Shown one piece after another: positions 1-8,886 of a stretch of 64,000 nt of DNA. The stretch comes from Rodentibacter caecimuris. GTDB taxonomy: Bacteria; Pseudomonadota; Gammaproteobacteria; Enterobacterales; Pasteurellaceae. The stretch is from assembly GCF_024622045.1 (NCBI RefSeq), contig NZ_JANKBP010000001.1. The stretch is one strand, 5' to 3'. How positions within the stretch are numbered: position 1 is the first letter of the stretch; the number at the start of each line of letters is the position of its first letter. The notes beneath the pieces are model-generated. The model ran no database searches and was not told the DNA's origin. It worked only from the letters and a program-made list of their open reading frames with translations. Position numbers and translations under genes: made by a program.

Positions 1-1481
1 ACGAGAATCTGAATAATCCAACGCTATCTCAATCTCAGTCTGAATCTACTATTTCAATAGAAAAACCGACGGTTCAACACAATCGTGAAAAACTGATTCG
101 TGGCATAAAATTCGATGCGGTTTTAGATCCTTGGCAAGTGAAAGAGGAAGAACAGCTTTCGCTTATTCGGGATCTGTTTGAAGGACTCACGGCTTATGAT
201 GCGCAAGGGAATATTGTTCCGGCGGCGGCAGAAAGTTGGCAAACCCAAGATAATCAAAATTGGACGTTTATTCTGCGTGAGGGGCTGAAATGGTCAAATG
301 GTATGCCTTTAACTGCACAAGATTTTGTTCTGTCTTGGCAAGCACTCTCTCAATCCGAAAGTCCGTTTAAATTTTATTTACAGTATTTAAATTTGAAAGG
401 GGCGAAACCGGTTCTGGAAAAAAAACAGCCGTTAACAAATTTGGGAATCTCGGCTGAAAACGACCGCACTTTAGTAATCACATTGGATAAACCTACCCCT
501 TATTTACCTGAGATGTTGGCACACATTGCGTTATTGCCGCAATATCGTGATTTGGATTTATTCGTATCAAACGGGGCATATACGCTTTCACTGCGCGATG
601 AAAAAGGGGTTCATTTGGTGAAAAATCCGTATTATTGGCAAAAGGATAGGACATCATTCAAACAGGTGGATTATGTGCCTTATAATAGCAAACCGCTTGA
701 TGAGTTAGATATTATCTGGTCTCCGCCGAAGAAAACAGGAAACATACAATATTTTCCCCAATTATGCGGCTATTTTTACGAATTTAATTTACGCGATCCT
801 AAGTTGGCTAATCCTTTGGTGCGGAAAGCCATCGCTTCTCTTATTTCGGTGTCCGCGATTATAAATAACGAAATGCCGGATTCTATTCCAAGTTCTTATT
901 TTTTACCAAAAGCGATGTTACAAGGACAGGATTCTCGTTGGGAGCCAGTGCTGGCGGAGCAGTTGTTGGCACAAAGTCATATTACGGAAAAGCAACCGTT
1001 GATTTTACGATTAACCCATGACGATACTTTATTACATCAAAATATTGCAAATCGCTTAGCGAGACAATTATCGGAGTCGGATTTATTGCGTGTAGAAGAC
1101 GAGCCGATGAGTTGGCAGCAATTGCAGGAAAAACGGAATAAAGGTGATTTTCAATTAATTCGTTCCGGATGGTGTGGCGATTTTAATCATCCTATGGCAT
1201 TTTTGGGATTGTTTTACTCAAAAAGCCCGGACAACAAGAGTGGTTATACCAATGCAGGATATGATCAGCTTTTTGAACAGGCACTAAAAAGCACATCGGA
1301 AAAAGAGCGGTCGGAAATTTATTTAAAATTAAGTGAAATCATCCAACAGGAAAATTTAGTATTGCCTCTGTTTCAATATACAACGGCTGTTTATATTTCC
1401 CCTTCGGTAATGGGAGTTCAAAAAAATTCTATTGGTGCGATTTACAGCAAGCATCTATGGCGAAAAGTAGAAGTTGAGTAA
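1..1481 (+). CDS. Oligopeptide/peptide ABC transporter substrate-binding protein, OppA-like (5' partial)
   Basis: Family 5 extracellular solute-binding protein (SBP_bac_5), which in general binds peptides or similar ligands in the periplasm for an ABC importer. The reading frame is open to the left edge from base 3, so the ATG at 138 is internal and the true start with its signal sequence lies outside the window. OppA-type landmarks are visible: RDLFEGL near the visible start, AESWQ and WSNGMPLTAQDF in the N-terminal lobe, and SGYTNAGYDQL with a C-terminal LPLFQYT region. The first 25 or so visible residues are Ser/Gln/Asn-rich, like a linker after a lipoprotein signal. No permease or ATPase genes follow, so it looks like an orphan binding protein. 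The ligand cannot be predicted. Confidence 0.85.
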   Translation, partial: ENLNNPTLSQSQSESTISIEKPTVQHNREKLIRGIKFDAVLDPWQVKEEEQLSLIRDLFEGLTAYDAQGNIVPAAAESWQTQDNQNWTFILREGLKWSNGMPLTAQDFVLSWQALSQSESPFKFYLQYLNLKGAKPVLEKKQPLTNLGISAENDRTLVITLDKPTPYLPEMLAHIALLPQYRDLDLFVSNGAYTLSLRDEKGVHLVKNPYYWQKDRTSFKQVDYVPYNSKPLDELDIIWSPPKKTGNIQYFPQLCGYFYEFNLRDPKLANPLVRKAIASLISVSAIINNEMPDSIPSSYFLPKAMLQGQDSRWEPVLAEQLLAQSHITEKQPLILRLTHDDTLLHQNIANRLARQLSESDLLRVEDEPMSWQQLQEKRNKGDFQLIRSGWCGDFNHPMAFLGLFYSKSPDNKSGYTNAGYDQLFEQALKSTSEKERSEIYLKLSEIIQQENLVLPLFQYTTAVYISPSVMGVQKNSIGAIYSKHLWRKVEVE

Positions 1482-1500
1482 AAATAAAACCTCACTACAA

Positions 1501-1535
1501 AAATACCCACTTAATATTTAAGCGGGTATTTTTTT
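1501..1535. terminator. Rho-independent terminator between OppA-like gene and fur
   Basis: ATACCCACTTA and TAAGCGGGTAT form an 11-bp stem with one mismatch and a short AT loop, followed by a run of seven T. An A-rich flank on the other side lets it serve the convergent fur transcript too. Confidence 0.75.
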
Positions 1536-1540
1536 GAGAA

Positions 1541-1987
1541 TTATTTTTCGTCTTTCTTAATTTCTTCGCATGTTTCAATATCGCTACATTTTCCATAAAG
1601 ATACAAACTATGGGCTTTTAATTTAATGCCATATTGTTCGCTAATTTCTTTTTGGCGTTGCTCGATCAGGTTATCGGAGAATTCAAATACTTTGCCGCAA
1701 TCTTCACAAATAATATGATCGTGATGTTCTGTTGGCGCAAGTTCAAAAACCGATTTATTTCCTTCAAAATTATGACGAATTAAAATATGCGCTTCATCAA
1801 ATTGGTTAAGCACACGGTAAACCGTAGCAAGACCAATATCACTACCTTGTTCTAACAAAATTTTATACACATCTTCTGCAGAAAAATGTTCATTTTTGTG
1901 ATTTTGCATTAAGGCTAAAATAGTTAAACGTGGTTCGGTTATTTTTAACCCCGCTTTTTTGAGTAATTTGATGTTCTCTTCTGACAT
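1541..1987 (-). CDS. fur: Ferric uptake regulator Fur
   Basis: Fe(II)-dependent repressor of iron-uptake genes. The 148 residues match the usual Fur length. The N-terminal winged helix contains LKITEPRLTIL and the recognition-helix region IGLATVYRVLNQF. The C-terminal metal-binding dimerisation part contains HHDHIICEDCGKV with a CxxC zinc site. A second Cys pair near the C-terminus (CSDIETC) has five residues between the cysteines. Start: ATG with GGGGAAC upstream. It lies 24 bp downstream of fldA on the same strand, the fldA-fur linkage also known in enterics, and is probably co-transcribed from the fldA promoter. Confidence 0.96.
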   Translation of the reverse strand: MSEENIKLLKKAGLKITEPRLTILALMQNHKNEHFSAEDVYKILLEQGSDIGLATVYRVLNQFDEAHILIRHNFEGNKSVFELAPTEHHDHIICEDCGKVFEFSDNLIEQRQKEISEQYGIKLKAHSLYLYGKCSDIETCEEIKKDEK

Positions 1988-2011
1988 AAAGTTCCCCTTT
2001 TATGTATGATG

Positions 2012-2536
2012 TTAGGCGAGTTCCGCTAAACACATTTCTTCATAAATTTGTTTACACCATTTTTCCACGCGTTCGGCAGTGAGTTCAGGTTGACGATCTT
2101 CGTCAATACACAAACCGATAAATGTGCCTTCCTCAAGAAGGGCTTTTGACGCTTCAAACGTGTAACCTTCCGTTGACCAGTTACCGACTATAATAGCACC
2201 ACGCGGTTCCACAATATCACGAATCGTACCAATAGCATCACAGAAATAATCCGCATAGTCCTCTTGGTCGCCACAACCGAAAATCGCCACTAATTTATCT
2301 GTGAAATCAATTTCTTCTAAGGTTGGGAAAAAATCATCCCAATCTGCTTGAGATTCGCCATAGTACCAAGTCGGAATCCCGAAAAGTAAGAAATCATAGG
2401 CTTCAATATCTTCTTTTGAGGTTTTTGCAATGTCACGAATATCGACTAAATCATTACCTAGCTGTTTTTGAATCATTTTTGCGACATTTTCTGTATTACC
2501 TGTATCGCTACCATAAAATAGACCCACTACTGCCAT
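2012..2536 (-). CDS. fldA: Flavodoxin I
   Basis: FMN-dependent electron carrier for radical-SAM and other reductive enzymes. The start is the ATG giving MAVVGLFYG (174 residues), preceded by AAGGAAAG. A longer frame would add 11 lysine-rich residues with no ribosome site. The phosphate-binding loop GSDTGNTENVA lies at residues 10-20, with the FMN aromatic-stacking regions PTWYYGES and GCGDQEDYADYF further on, typical of long-chain flavodoxins. It stands just upstream of fur. The 101-bp gap before it carries a Fur-box-like sequence, so iron control of fldA-fur is plausible. Confidence 0.95.
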   Translation of the reverse strand: MAVVGLFYGSDTGNTENVAKMIQKQLGNDLVDIRDIAKTSKEDIEAYDFLLFGIPTWYYGESQADWDDFFPTLEEIDFTDKLVAIFGCGDQEDYADYFCDAIGTIRDIVEPRGAIIVGNWSTEGYTFEASKALLEEGTFIGLCIDEDRQPELTAERVEKWCKQIYEEMCLAELA

Positions 2537-2611
2537 CTTTCTTTCCTTTTTTAAAATTTTAAAAAACACAAAATATAGGGGATAAACCCCTACAATTTGT
2601 GCGAACTATAT

Positions 2612-2630
2612 CATAAACTAATTCTCATTT
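2612..2630 (-). promoter_or_regulatory. Candidate Fur box upstream of fldA-fur
   Basis: Read on the minus strand, AAATGAGAATTAGTTTATG matches about 11 of 16 compared positions of the classical 19-bp Fur box. It lies about 75-95 bp upstream of the fldA start, where autoregulation of fur would act. Match by eye only, in an AT-rich background. Confidence 0.3.
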
Positions 2631-2637
2631 AAACCAA

Positions 2638-3423
2638 TTAATTCTTATTTAGAAACCTATTAATGGCACGAACAACAAAGTCGGGTTTCTCTGCATGAAC
2701 CCAATGTCCGCAGCCGTTTATGGTGAATGAGACCGCATTAGGAAATTGCTGTAAAATATATTCTGCATTTTCCGCTTTAATATAAGAAGAATCTCCGCCT
2801 TTAATAAATAAACTCGGCGTTGTTACATTAACATTTTGCCAATCCATTAAATGGCTATAATTATTGAAAAGTGCGGTCAAATTAAAACGGAAAAATTCAG
2901 GCGAGCTTGGCTCAAAGGATTTCAACATAAATTGCACCACACTCGGTTCATTGATCTCTCGTTCTAAAATTTGTTTCGCTTGTTGGCGTGTTTCCGGTTT
3001 AGTCTGTTTCACCGCAAACAAACCTTGAAAAACATCTTGGTGCCCTTGTTTACCGTAAGGGAGCGGCGCGATATCAATGACAATCAATTTTTCGACAATT
3101 TCAGGGTGAAGTGCGGTCAATTTCATCGCCGTTTTTCCACCCATGGAGTGGCCAATCAAAATAACTTTTTTTAAGTTAAGATGTTGGAAGAGCGTAAAGA
3201 GATCTTCCGCCATAAGCGTATAATTCATTGATTCGGCATGAAAACTTTGTCCGTGATTGCGTAAATCAACACGTAGAATATCGTAATCATCACTGAATGC
3301 ACGGGCGATAACGCCAAGATTATTCATATCACCGAACAAACCATGAATAAAAACTAAGGTTGGTTGCTTAGTGACTTGTTTTGCCTGATGAAATTGAAAG
3401 TTTAATAATTGAGGATGAGGCAT
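2638..3423 (-). CDS. ybfF: Alpha/beta-hydrolase esterase, YbfF family
   Basis: Cytoplasmic esterase/thioesterase of the alpha/beta-hydrolase fold. The oxyanion region FIHGLFGDMNN follows the first strand. The nucleophile elbow is GHSMGGKTA near residue 93, and the catalytic His is in CGHWVHAEKP near the C-terminus. The 261 residues fit the YbfF family. Two DNA uptake signals lie inside the gene (2869 and 3109). It is transcribed away from seqA, as ybfF is in enterics, with only 69 bp between the two starts. Natural substrate unknown. Confidence 0.9.
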   Translation of the reverse strand: MPHPQLLNFQFHQAKQVTKQPTLVFIHGLFGDMNNLGVIARAFSDDYDILRVDLRNHGQSFHAESMNYTLMAEDLFTLFQHLNLKKVILIGHSMGGKTAMKLTALHPEIVEKLIVIDIAPLPYGKQGHQDVFQGLFAVKQTKPETRQQAKQILEREINEPSVVQFMLKSFEPSSPEFFRFNLTALFNNYSHLMDWQNVNVTTPSLFIKGGDSSYIKAENAEYILQQFPNAVSFTINGCGHWVHAEKPDFVVRAINRFLNKN

Positions 3424-3492
3424 ATTTTTGCGTGAGAATTAATTGAAAAATCGTTATAATAAGCGAAAATTTTAGCAAACGGAGAGATAAAA

Positions 3493-4149
3493 ATGAAGAT
3501 AATTGAAGTAGATGAAGAATTATATCAATACATTGCAAGACAAACTCAATCAATTGGTGAAAGTGCTTCCGATATTCTTCGCCGTTTGCTCAATTTACCG
3601 ATTAACTCAAGTAACACACTGGATTTTGTTTCTTTTGATAATACGATTAATGAAAGTGCGGTTAAATCCGATAATGTTTTAACAAAAGCAATGTCGGTGC
3701 AGGCTCCTCAAACTCAATCTGAAGCTGTACTAAAAAAAGGTGAATCTAGCGCACCGAAAACCGTGAAAAAACAATCGGAGACGGCGATTAATCAAATAAC
3801 GGATAAGGTTCGCGCTTTATTAAGTTCCACCGAATTTCAGGAAGAAAATAAAGCCGTTGTGCGTTTTTTAGCAATTTTACGGGTGCTTTACCGCACCAAT
3901 CCGGAAAGTTTTGCCCAGGCGACGGAGCCTCTACAAGGGCGTACCCGTGTTTATTTTGCGCGTGATGAGGCAACATTATTGATGGCGGGTAATCATACCA
4001 AGCCAAAACAAATTCCGGATACGCCGTATTGGGTGATAACAAATACAAACAGTGGCAGAAAAATGTTGATGCTGGAAGGCGCAATGCAATCAATGGATTT
4101 GCCGGAAGATCTTATTAACGAAGTACGTACCTATTTTGTCAGCAACTAA
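3493..4149 (+). CDS. seqA: Negative modulator of replication initiation SeqA
   Basis: Binds hemimethylated GATC sites, sequesters oriC and organises newly replicated DNA. The N-terminal oligomerisation segment (MKIIEVDEELYQYIARQT, then ESASDILRRLL) is typical. A charged Ser/Lys-rich linker runs from roughly residue 45 to 100. The C-terminal DNA-binding domain includes RTRVYFARDEATLL, PYWVITNTNSGRK and VRTYF. Start: ATG after GGAGAG. A TATAAT hexamer at 3455-3460 is a likely -10. The 3' end overlaps the menE start by 14 bp. Confidence 0.95.
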   Translation: MKIIEVDEELYQYIARQTQSIGESASDILRRLLNLPINSSNTLDFVSFDNTINESAVKSDNVLTKAMSVQAPQTQSEAVLKKGESSAPKTVKKQSETAINQITDKVRALLSSTEFQEENKAVVRFLAILRVLYRTNPESFAQATEPLQGRTRVYFARDEATLLMAGNHTKPKQIPDTPYWVITNTNSGRKMLMLEGAMQSMDLPEDLINEVRTYFVSN

Positions 4150-5512
4150 ATTATTTCCTTGGCAAATTTTTGCCAATGATCCTCAATACCGTGAAAAGAT
4201 CGCCTTGCGTTCATCGCAAGGTGATGTTTTTACTTGGGAAGAAATTGAGCAAAAAATCAATGAAACTGCCGCTTTTTTACAAACACGTGGTATTACATCG
4301 GAAAGTGCGGTCGCTTTTTGTGGTAAAAACTCCGAGGCGGTCCTTTTTCTTTACCTTGCGACCATTCGGTTAGGGGCAAAAATTCTTGGGATAAATCCGG
4401 CATTTCCACAAGAAAAAATCACTGAACTATGTGCTGAATACGCTATTGATTTATGCTTGTGCGATAAAGATTTATTGGCTATTTCTGGTGGCGATTTATC
4501 TGCTGGGATTCCTCAGGCGGATTTTTTTCGTCCGGCGACCATGACCCTCACTTCCGGCTCAAGCGGTTTGCCTAAAGCCGTGGTGCATCACGTGCAAGCC
4601 CATTTGGATAATGCCCGTGGGGTGTGTCAATTAATGCACTTTGATTCCTCGCAATCTTGGTTATTATCCTTGCCGCTGTATCATGTTTCAGGTCAAGGCA
4701 TCGTGTGGCGCTGGTTGTTTTGCGGCGCCGAACTACATTTTCCGCAATGCGATTTTTATGAATCAGTGCTACGGACAACCCATGTATCATTAGTACCAAC
4801 GCAGCTGCAACGTTTGCTTGATTATCTTAAGCAGCATCCTCAAGCAAGCTTTAAAACGACGCATATTTTATTAGGAGGGGCTCATATTCCGGTGGAATTA
4901 ACCCAGGCTATCCGGCGATATGGTATTTCCTCCTATAGTGGTTATGGTATGACGGAAATGGCATCGACTATTTTTGCCAAACGGTCAGATGGTTTTATGG
5001 GCGTGGGGCAACCGCTGTTAGGACGGGAATTTCAGCTTGTGAATAGCGAAATCTGGCTAAAAGGTGCAGGTCTTGCTATGGGCTATTGGAAAAATGGTGA
5101 GATTATCCCGCTTGTGAATGAACAGGGTTGGCTACAAACCAAAGATAAAGGCGTTTGGCAAAATAATGAGTTAGTGATTGTTGGACGTTTAGATAATATG
5201 TTTATTTCCGGCGGCGAAAATATTCAGCCGGAAGAAATTGAAAAAGTGATTTTAGGTTCAGGATTAGTCAAACAAGTTTTTGTGTTACCGAAGTCGGATA
5301 GCGAATTTGGTGCGAGACCTGTTGCAATTCTTGAATTTTATGAACACTTCACTGAAAGTGCGGTCGAAATGCTGTGTATTTTTTTACAAACGCATTTAGC
5401 ACGTTTTAAGCACCCCGTTGCATATTATCCTCTTCCAAAGGATTTAGAGCAGGGGGCAATTAAGATTTCACGTAAAGTGCTGGCACAATGGCTGGCATCA
5501 AAAACAGAATAG
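4136..5512 (+). CDS. menE: O-succinylbenzoate-CoA ligase MenE
   Basis: ATP-dependent activation of o-succinylbenzoate to its CoA thioester in menaquinone synthesis. It is a 458-residue ANL-superfamily enzyme: phosphate-binding loop TLTSGSSGLPKAV near residue 136, adenine motif SGYGMTEMA, hinge and Asp motif VGRLDNMFISGGENIQPEEIE, and the C-terminal catalytic Lys region GAIKISRK. The frame has no early ATG. The best start is a TTG at 4136 that overlaps the seqA end, implying translational coupling. Two uptake signals lie inside the gene. Confidence 0.92.
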   Translation: MSATKLFPWQIFANDPQYREKIALRSSQGDVFTWEEIEQKINETAAFLQTRGITSESAVAFCGKNSEAVLFLYLATIRLGAKILGINPAFPQEKITELCAEYAIDLCLCDKDLLAISGGDLSAGIPQADFFRPATMTLTSGSSGLPKAVVHHVQAHLDNARGVCQLMHFDSSQSWLLSLPLYHVSGQGIVWRWLFCGAELHFPQCDFYESVLRTTHVSLVPTQLQRLLDYLKQHPQASFKTTHILLGGAHIPVELTQAIRRYGISSYSGYGMTEMASTIFAKRSDGFMGVGQPLLGREFQLVNSEIWLKGAGLAMGYWKNGEIIPLVNEQGWLQTKDKGVWQNNELVIVGRLDNMFISGGENIQPEEIEKVILGSGLVKQVFVLPKSDSEFGARPVAILEFYEHFTESAVEMLCIFLQTHLARFKHPVAYYPLPKDLEQGAIKISRKVLAQWLASKTE

Positions 5513-5523
5513 ATAGGAAAAAT

Positions 5524-8500
5524 ATGAAACTACCTCGTTTTTTAACCGCACTTTCAGTGAGTTTTATCGTGAGCTTTGCCTTTGCACAATCGGCTATTGC
5601 AGAGCAGGAAAAATTACTCCCGACAGAACAAAGCCTAAAAGCGGATTTGTCTGCCGCACAAAAGATAGATGATGCCGAAACGAAAAAAACACGGATTAGT
5701 GAGTTGCAGACTTCCTTGGATTTGTTACAACAAATTCGAAATCAACAAAAAAATAATGATGATTTAGATAGTACGCTGAGTCGTTCAGATGCGGAAATTC
5801 AAAAAAATAATACGGAATTACAAAACCTTAAAAAAAATTTAGAGCAAGCCAAAGTAGATGACTACGCCTCGGCGTCTTTGGAGGATTTACAAGACGAGCT
5901 GGAAAAACTGAATAATCAGCAACAAGAGAATCAGACGGCATTAAGTGTCGCCAATACTTTAATGGCGGGGCAAAGCGGGGTTTCGGAACGTGCGCAGACT
6001 ACACTAACAAATAATTTAAGACGCACGCAAACCTTAAACCAACAACTTTCCGAACACTCGATCAGTACAACGTTACAACAGCAATATCAGCTGGAGTTGC
6101 AACTAATTGAACTCAAAAATATTTATAGCCAAACTTTGCTGAAAAATAGCGATCAGCTTTCTTTACTTTATAAAAGCCGATATGACTTATTAAGTGTGAA
6201 ACAGCAGGTTCAACAACAGCAGATTTCGGCAATTCAAGAAGCGATTAATCAGAAAAATTTAGCGAAAAGCCAAGATAAAGTTGAACAAGTACAACAACAG
6301 CAACAAAGTGCGGTTAAAAATAATTACATTCAAAAAGAATTGGAGCGCAATGCACAACTCAGCAAGTTTTTGTTAGAACAAACAGAAAAAACAAATACAT
6401 TAACGCAAGACGAGCTTAAAATGCGTAATGTATTGGATAACTTAACACAAACTCAACGTACGATTGATGAACAGATCAGTGCATTGCAGGGAACCCTTGT
6501 GCTTTCCCGCATTATTCAGCAGCAAAAACAAAAGCTGCCTACGAATCTAAATATTCAAGGCTTATCAAAACAAATTGCTGATTTACGGGTACAAATTTTT
6601 GATATTACACAACGCCGTAATGAGCTCTATGATCTTGATGCCTATATTCAAAAAGTGGAATTTAATGAAGATCAAACTTTTACCAATGCGGAAAAAACAC
6701 AATTAACCACTTTGCTTACCGAACGCCGAAAAATGGGTTCGGATTTGATTAAGTCATTAAATAATCAACTCAATTTGGCGATTTCTTTAGAATTAACACA
6801 ACAACAAATTACACAAATCAGTGATCAAATTCAGTCCAAACTTGATCAACAAAGTTTCTGGGTAAAAAGTAATAACCCGATTAATTTGGGTTGGCTGAAA
6901 GCGTTGCCAATGTTATTAGAGGAGCAATTGGACGGCATGGTGAACCGTCTCGGTTTTCCTACAAATTATGATAATTTACCTTCATTGCTGACTTATGTAT
7001 TTTTTCTTATTGTGATTGGCGGTGCGATTTTTAAATTCAAACCCGCTATTAAACAACGTTTGGCAGTGATTAACGGTGAAATTAATACTCTGCGTGCTGA
7101 TAGCCAATGGCATACACCGATAGCGCTGGTTTTAACCGGACTGCTTAATTTATCCGGTACACTTTGGTTTCTCGCAATTTGTCAAATGATCGGCTTTTTC
7201 TTTTTCCGTAATCCGCAGGAATTTTGGGATTGGTCATTCCGTATGGCAGGATACTGGTGGTTCTTTAATGTATGGTTTGCGATTTATCGTCCAAACGGAA
7301 TTTTCGTACGCCATTTTGGATTTGCACAAGAAGATGCCGAGAAATTCCGAGGTGTGGTAAAACGCATTATTGTTGCCGTTGTTCTATTATTGAATACATC
7401 AGTATTCAGTAATGTCATGGATAATGGGTTAGCCAATGATGTATTGGGCGAGCTTAATACGATTGCCTCTTTGATTTTCTGTACAGTGATTATTGCTCCT
7501 CGCTTTAATCGAGCCCTTCGCGCTTATGAAGAAAATCAAGCGGAACGTAATAATGTGATTGTAAAAACCATTCAGATCTTATTACAGTTGGTTCCTATTG
7601 GCTTGATTCTGTTGATTGTACTCGGGTATTACTATACCGCACTGAATTTAATTCAACATATTATCAATTCTTATATTGTTTGGTGTATTTGGTTTATTTT
7701 ACGCAATGTCATTTATCGTGGTATTACCGTGTCATCGCGTCACTTGGCACATCGCCGTCTGATGGAAAAACGTCGCCAAAAATTGGAAGAATTTAATGAT
7801 GGTGTACCTTCGGATGATGTAGTTGTGCTCACAGACCAAGAAGAAGGTTTAGCGCTAAATGAAGTAAGAAGTCAATTGCTACGCTTTGCAGATTTATTTA
7901 TTTGGTCGGCATTATTTGCGGTTTTCTATTTCATCTGGTCGGATCTTGTGACGGTAGCAAGTTACTTGCGTGATATTACATTATGGCAACAAATTTCTTC
8001 AGTGAATGGGGTAAATGTTACTGAAAGTATCTCATTATTTAATCTGCTTGTTGCCCTTATTATTGTAGGTATTACCTATGTGCTTGTAAGAAATATTTCG
8101 GGTATTTTGGAAGTTTTGCTTTTCTCACGTTTGAAATTATCGCAAGGCACACCTTATACCATCACAACTTTATTAACCTATGTGATTGTAGCGGTAGGCG
8201 GAGCGTGGGCGTTTGCCACATTGGGAATGTCGTGGTCAAAATTACAATGGTTATTTGCCGCACTTTCCGTAGGGCTTGGTTTCGGTATGCAAGAAATTTT
8301 TGCTAACTTTGTTTCCGGGATTATCTTGCTCTTTGAGCGTCCGATCCGTGTGGGCGATACTGTAACGATTAATGGGGTAAGCGGCACGGTAGCGAAAATT
8401 CGTATTCGTGCGATTACCTTGATTGATTTTGATCGCAAAGAAGTGATTGTCCCGAATAAATCTTTTGTAACCGGTCAAGTGATTAACTGGGCGCTTTCCA

Positions 8501-8868
8501 GTACGATGACCCGTTTGGTTGTGACTGTCGGCGTGGCTTACGGTTCGAATTTAGAATTAGTGCAAAAATTACTCCTTCAGGCAGCAAACGAACAATCGGC
8601 AGTTTTAAAAGATCCTGAGCCGCGAGCACTATTCTTGTCTTTTGGTGCGAGTACACTCGATCACGAGTTACGTGTTTATGTCGGCCAGCTTTCTGAACGA
8701 ACCAATACAGTAGATGCATTAAATCGCCGTATTAATGAACTCTTTGCTGAAAATAATATTGATATTGCGTTCAATCAACTTGATGTCTTTATTAAAAATA
8801 ATGATACGGGTGAAGAAATTCCTTTCGTCGATGTCAATACAACAACATTATCTAAGAAAAAGTCGTAG
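5524..8868 (+). CDS. Large mechanosensitive channel, MscK/MscM (KefA/YjeP) type
   Basis: Inner-membrane mechanosensitive channel that releases solutes on hypo-osmotic shock. It has 1114 residues from the ATG at 5524, which follows AGGAAA and opens a clean signal peptide (MKLPRFLTALSVSF...AIA|EQE). An upstream in-frame start inside menE has no ribosome site. A long Gln-rich coiled-coil periplasmic region spans about residues 30-470, followed by several membrane segments. The conserved MscS core is at the C-terminus: GLGFGMQEIFANFVSGIILL, then RPIRVGDTV and VPNKSF. The gap to menE is 11 bp, so they are probably one unit. Whether it is closer to K+-gated MscK or to MscM cannot be decided by eye. 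Confidence 0.9.
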   Translation: MKLPRFLTALSVSFIVSFAFAQSAIAEQEKLLPTEQSLKADLSAAQKIDDAETKKTRISELQTSLDLLQQIRNQQKNNDDLDSTLSRSDAEIQKNNTELQNLKKNLEQAKVDDYASASLEDLQDELEKLNNQQQENQTALSVANTLMAGQSGVSERAQTTLTNNLRRTQTLNQQLSEHSISTTLQQQYQLELQLIELKNIYSQTLLKNSDQLSLLYKSRYDLLSVKQQVQQQQISAIQEAINQKNLAKSQDKVEQVQQQQQSAVKNNYIQKELERNAQLSKFLLEQTEKTNTLTQDELKMRNVLDNLTQTQRTIDEQISALQGTLVLSRIIQQQKQKLPTNLNIQGLSKQIADLRVQIFDITQRRNELYDLDAYIQKVEFNEDQTFTNAEKTQLTTLLTERRKMGSDLIKSLNNQLNLAISLELTQQQITQISDQIQSKLDQQSFWVKSNNPINLGWLKALPMLLEEQLDGMVNRLGFPTNYDNLPSLLTYVFFLIVIGGAIFKFKPAIKQRLAVINGEINTLRADSQWHTPIALVLTGLLNLSGTLWFLAICQMIGFFFFRNPQEFWDWSFRMAGYWWFFNVWFAIYRPNGIFVRHFGFAQEDAEKFRGVVKRIIVAVVLLLNTSVFSNVMDNGLANDVLGELNTIASLIFCTVIIAPRFNRALRAYEENQAERNNVIVKTIQILLQLVPIGLILLIVLGYYYTALNLIQHIINSYIVWCIWFILRNVIYRGITVSSRHLAHRRLMEKRRQKLEEFNDGVPSDDVVVLTDQEEGLALNEVRSQLLRFADLFIWSALFAVFYFIWSDLVTVASYLRDITLWQQISSVNGVNVTESISLFNLLVALIIVGITYVLVRNISGILEVLLFSRLKLSQGTPYTITTLLTYVIVAVGGAWAFATLGMSWSKLQWLFAALSVGLGFGMQEIFANFVSGIILLFERPIRVGDTVTINGVSGTVAKIRIRAITLIDFDRKEVIVPNKSFVTGQVINWALSSTMTRLVVTVGVAYGSNLELVQKLLLQAANEQSAVLKDPEPRALFLSFGASTLDHELRVYVGQLSERTNTVDALNRRINELFAENNIDIAFNQLDVFIKNNDTGEEIPFVDVNTTTLSKKKS

Positions 8869-8886
8869 AAAAATGAGAGGTAAAAT

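Noticed and set aside
3788..4093. 101-codon antisense ORF opposite seqA
   Set aside because: Within the SeqA DNA-binding domain, with no promoter or ribosome site.
8178..8719. Long antisense ORFs opposite the mechanosensitive channel gene
   Set aside because: They mirror codon structure of the real gene, have no ribosome sites and give low-complexity peptides.
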